DNA of 8,082 nucleotides from Chloroflexota bacterium (GTDB taxonomy: Bacteria; Chloroflexota; Anaerolineae; Anaerolineales; UBA4823). The DNA lies in the NCBI GenBank assembly GCA_030636125.1, contig DAOVXM010000096.1, positions 1 through 8,082 on the forward strand, written 5' to 3'. Positions 7,502-8,082 of the stretch are shown here, one piece after another; position 1 is the first letter of the stretch, and every line of letters begins with the position of its first letter. A program made the translations under genes and the position numbers. Below the pieces are notes generated by a model. It was not told the DNA's origin. It saw only the letters and a list, made by a program, of their open reading frames with translations, and ran no database searches.

Positions 7502-7507
7502 CCTCCT
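7502..7507 (-). promoter_or_regulatory. Shine-Dalgarno of rpsU deciding a TTG start
   Basis: AGGAGG on the minus strand, perfectly complementary to the 16S tail. It overlaps the possible GTG start at 7502-7500 by one base and lies 8 bases before TTG at 7493-7491, the optimal distance, so TTG is the likely initiator. Confidence 0.75.
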
Positions 7508-7553
7508 CTCATTAATCAGCGTAATCAAAATCAATCCACATCTGTACGAGCAT

Positions 7554-7590
7554 AAAAAAGCTCGGTAAGCGTTCACGGACGCAACCGAGC
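7554..7590 (-). terminator. Strong intrinsic terminator inside the rpsU leader
   Basis: On the minus strand GCTCGGT (7590-7584) pairs with ACCGAGC (7566-7560), with an inner GCGT/ACGC stem (7582-7579 with 7572-7569) and a 6-base loop, and is followed directly by TTTTTT (7559-7554). There is no T-run on the other side, so it acts on minus-strand transcripts only. It lies about 60 bases before the rpsU start. Confidence 0.85.
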
Positions 7591-7603
7591 CGAACCTTAG
7601 CCG
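7583..7603 (-). repeat. Tandem imperfect repeat in rpsU leader
   Basis: On the minus strand CGGCTAAGGTT (7603-7593) is followed directly by CGGCTCGGTT (7592-7583). The second copy is the 5' arm of the terminator; the first is a near-duplicate that may compete or be a protein-binding site. Confidence 0.5.
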
Positions 7604-7704
7604 ATAATGCTTATGTTCACTCAGATATCAATATGCTCTCTCCTCAACGCCATTAATCTAGCACTACAGGTACAAGAGCAGATCCACAAACGCTGCTGTA
7701 AAGC

Positions 7705-7733
7705 ATTATAACAGGCAGAACGACGATTGTCAA
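7705..7733 (-). promoter_or_regulatory. Consensus sigma-70 promoter of rpsU-infA
   Basis: On the minus strand TTGACA (7733-7728), a 17-bp spacer and TATAAT (7710-7705) match both consensus hexamers exactly, and the spacer ends in TGT, giving an extended -10. A T-rich stretch lies upstream of the -35 hexamer. The expected start is the A near 7699. It begins only 16 bp after the 5S end and should be very strong. Confidence 0.92.
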
Positions 7734-7735
7734 TT

Positions 7736-7750
7736 AAATGAAAAAGCCTC
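7736..7750 (-). terminator. Possible terminator: 5S end stem plus T-run
   Basis: The 5S terminal helix continues into flanking sequence (AAGTCTC before, GAGGCTT after, on the minus strand), giving about 15 pairs with some G-T, and is followed by TTTTTCATTT. This may stop the rRNA transcript or serve as a processing stem. The T-run is short, so read-through into the rpsU leader is possible. Confidence 0.4.
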
Positions 7751-7865
7751 TTGGCAATGACCTACTCTCCCAGGGGGCTGCCCCCCAAGTACCATCGGCG
7801 CTGACGGACTTAACGACCGGGTTCGGGATGTTACCGGGTGTGCCTCCGTCGCTACAATCACCAAG
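7750..7865 (-). rRNA. rrf: 5S ribosomal RNA
   Basis: The minus-strand sequence has the 5S hallmarks: GATTGTAGCGACGGAGG near the 5' end, CACACCCGG then CATCCCGAACCCGG, GATGGTACTTGGGG and GGGAGAGTAGGTC. The 5' CTTGGTGAT pairs with the 3' ATTGCCAAG to form helix I, which sets the ends to within a few bases (length about 116). It follows 23S by about 72 bp, as in a standard rRNA operon. Helix IV is unusually G/C-rich (GGGGGGCAGCCCCC). Confidence 0.95.
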
Positions 7866-7937
7866 AGACTTCAACAACAATGTTAATAACCAACTGAATA
7901 TTACGCAAAAGAGAAAAGTTTCGAGTTCTCCGCACCA
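7866..7937 (-). other. 23S-5S spacer
   Basis: A spacer of about 72 bp without a tRNA gene. It is A/T-rich and presumably carries the processing sites for the 23S 3' and 5S 5' ends; no clear hairpin apart from the extended 5S stem was seen. Confidence 0.7.
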
Positions 7938-8082
7938 CATGTTAAGCCCTCGGCCATTAGTACGGCTTAGCTGAACGCATTGCTGCGCTTACACTTGCGG
8001 CCTATCCAACTGGTGGTCTTCCAGCGGTCTTACTCCCTTAACGGGATGGGGGACCTCATCTTGGGGCGAGTTTCCCACTTAG
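7938..8082 (-). rRNA. rrl: 23S ribosomal RNA, 3' end (partial)
   Basis: The minus strand matches the conserved last 145 or so bases of 23S rRNA: CCCCAAGATGAGG, GGGAGTAAGACCGC, GTGTAAGCGCAGCAATGCGT, AGCTAAGCCGTACTAATGG and a terminal GGGCTTAAC. The 3' end is placed just after CTTAAC (7946-7941) by analogy with E. coli, accurate to a few bases. The gene's 5' part lies beyond the right edge of the window. Confidence 0.96.

Larger units (their letters stand above)
7494..7699 (-). ncRNA. Candidate regulatory leader of rpsU-infA (206 nt) with internal terminator
   Basis: From the predicted start near 7699 to the rpsU TTG the transcript has 206 untranslated bases. The first part can form two mutually exclusive helices (7693-7697 with 7677-7681, or 7675-7680 with 7634-7639). 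A tandem imperfect repeat (7583-7592 and 7593-7603) precedes or forms the 5' arm of a strong terminator hairpin at 7560-7590. It matches no riboswitch, T-box or ribosomal-protein leader I can recognise. It could be an attenuator for rpsU-infA or a free-standing RNA of about 146 nt. The alternative is that the hairpin mainly stops read-through from the rRNA operon. Confidence 0.5.

Noticed and set aside
7600..7665. Leader peptide in the rpsU leader (ATG at about 7652, 10 codons; or TTG after GAGGAG, 4 codons)
   Set aside because: The ATG lacks a Shine-Dalgarno, and neither reading shows a run of diagnostic codons.
7494..7937. tRNA gene between 23S, 5S and rpsU
   Set aside because: No TTC-loop/acceptor pattern (GGTTCGANNCC type) with matching stems; GGTTCGGCT at about 7590-7598 lacks a partner arm.
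7734..7974. Open frames on both strands over 5S and the 23S end
   Set aside because: The sequence is clearly rRNA; the frames are by-products.

Overview
The window looks like a chromosomal segment of a strictly anaerobic bacterium, most plausibly a Chloroflexota (Anaerolineae-like) member. The pointers are a zinc-ribbon protein with P-x-W-L repeats, a protein resembling the uncharacterised family I recall as DUF6754, a single-chain pyruvate:ferredoxin oxidoreductase (POR), and an rpsU-infA pair beside an rRNA operon. The assignment is an inference from gene content; no taxonomic search was possible.

Left arm (1-1936, minus strand): four tightly overlapping genes read from about 1936 towards 1. 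They encode an 84-aa helical protein, a 254-aa protein with a membrane segment at each end, a 209-aa polytopic membrane protein, and a zinc-ribbon protein cut by the window edge. Each junction is a stop/start overlap (GTGA, ATGA, TAATG), so the set is probably translated as one coupled unit of unknown function. A TATACT box six bases before the first ATG suggests a leaderless mRNA.

Centre (1937-6889): a 318-bp divergent intergenic region leads into a plus-strand pair, a full-length POR (nifJ type, 1196 aa, cofactor and cluster residues present) and a flavoprotein of the dihydroorotate-dehydrogenase superfamily that lacks the usual catalytic signature. POR oxidises pyruvate (or runs in reverse) with CoA and ferredoxin/flavodoxin. 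The partner's reaction is unknown.

Right arm (6890-8082, minus strand): reading leftwards from the right edge come the 3' end of 23S rRNA, 5S rRNA, a textbook-perfect sigma-70 promoter directly after 5S, a 206-nt leader with a strong internal intrinsic terminator, rpsU (bS21, probably starting at TTG), infA (IF-1) and a final terminator. The promoter-leader-terminator arrangement suggests that the translation genes rpsU-infA are controlled by attenuation, or that a separate small RNA of about 146 nt is made. This is the most promising undescribed element in the window. No mobile element, CRISPR array or tRNA gene was seen.
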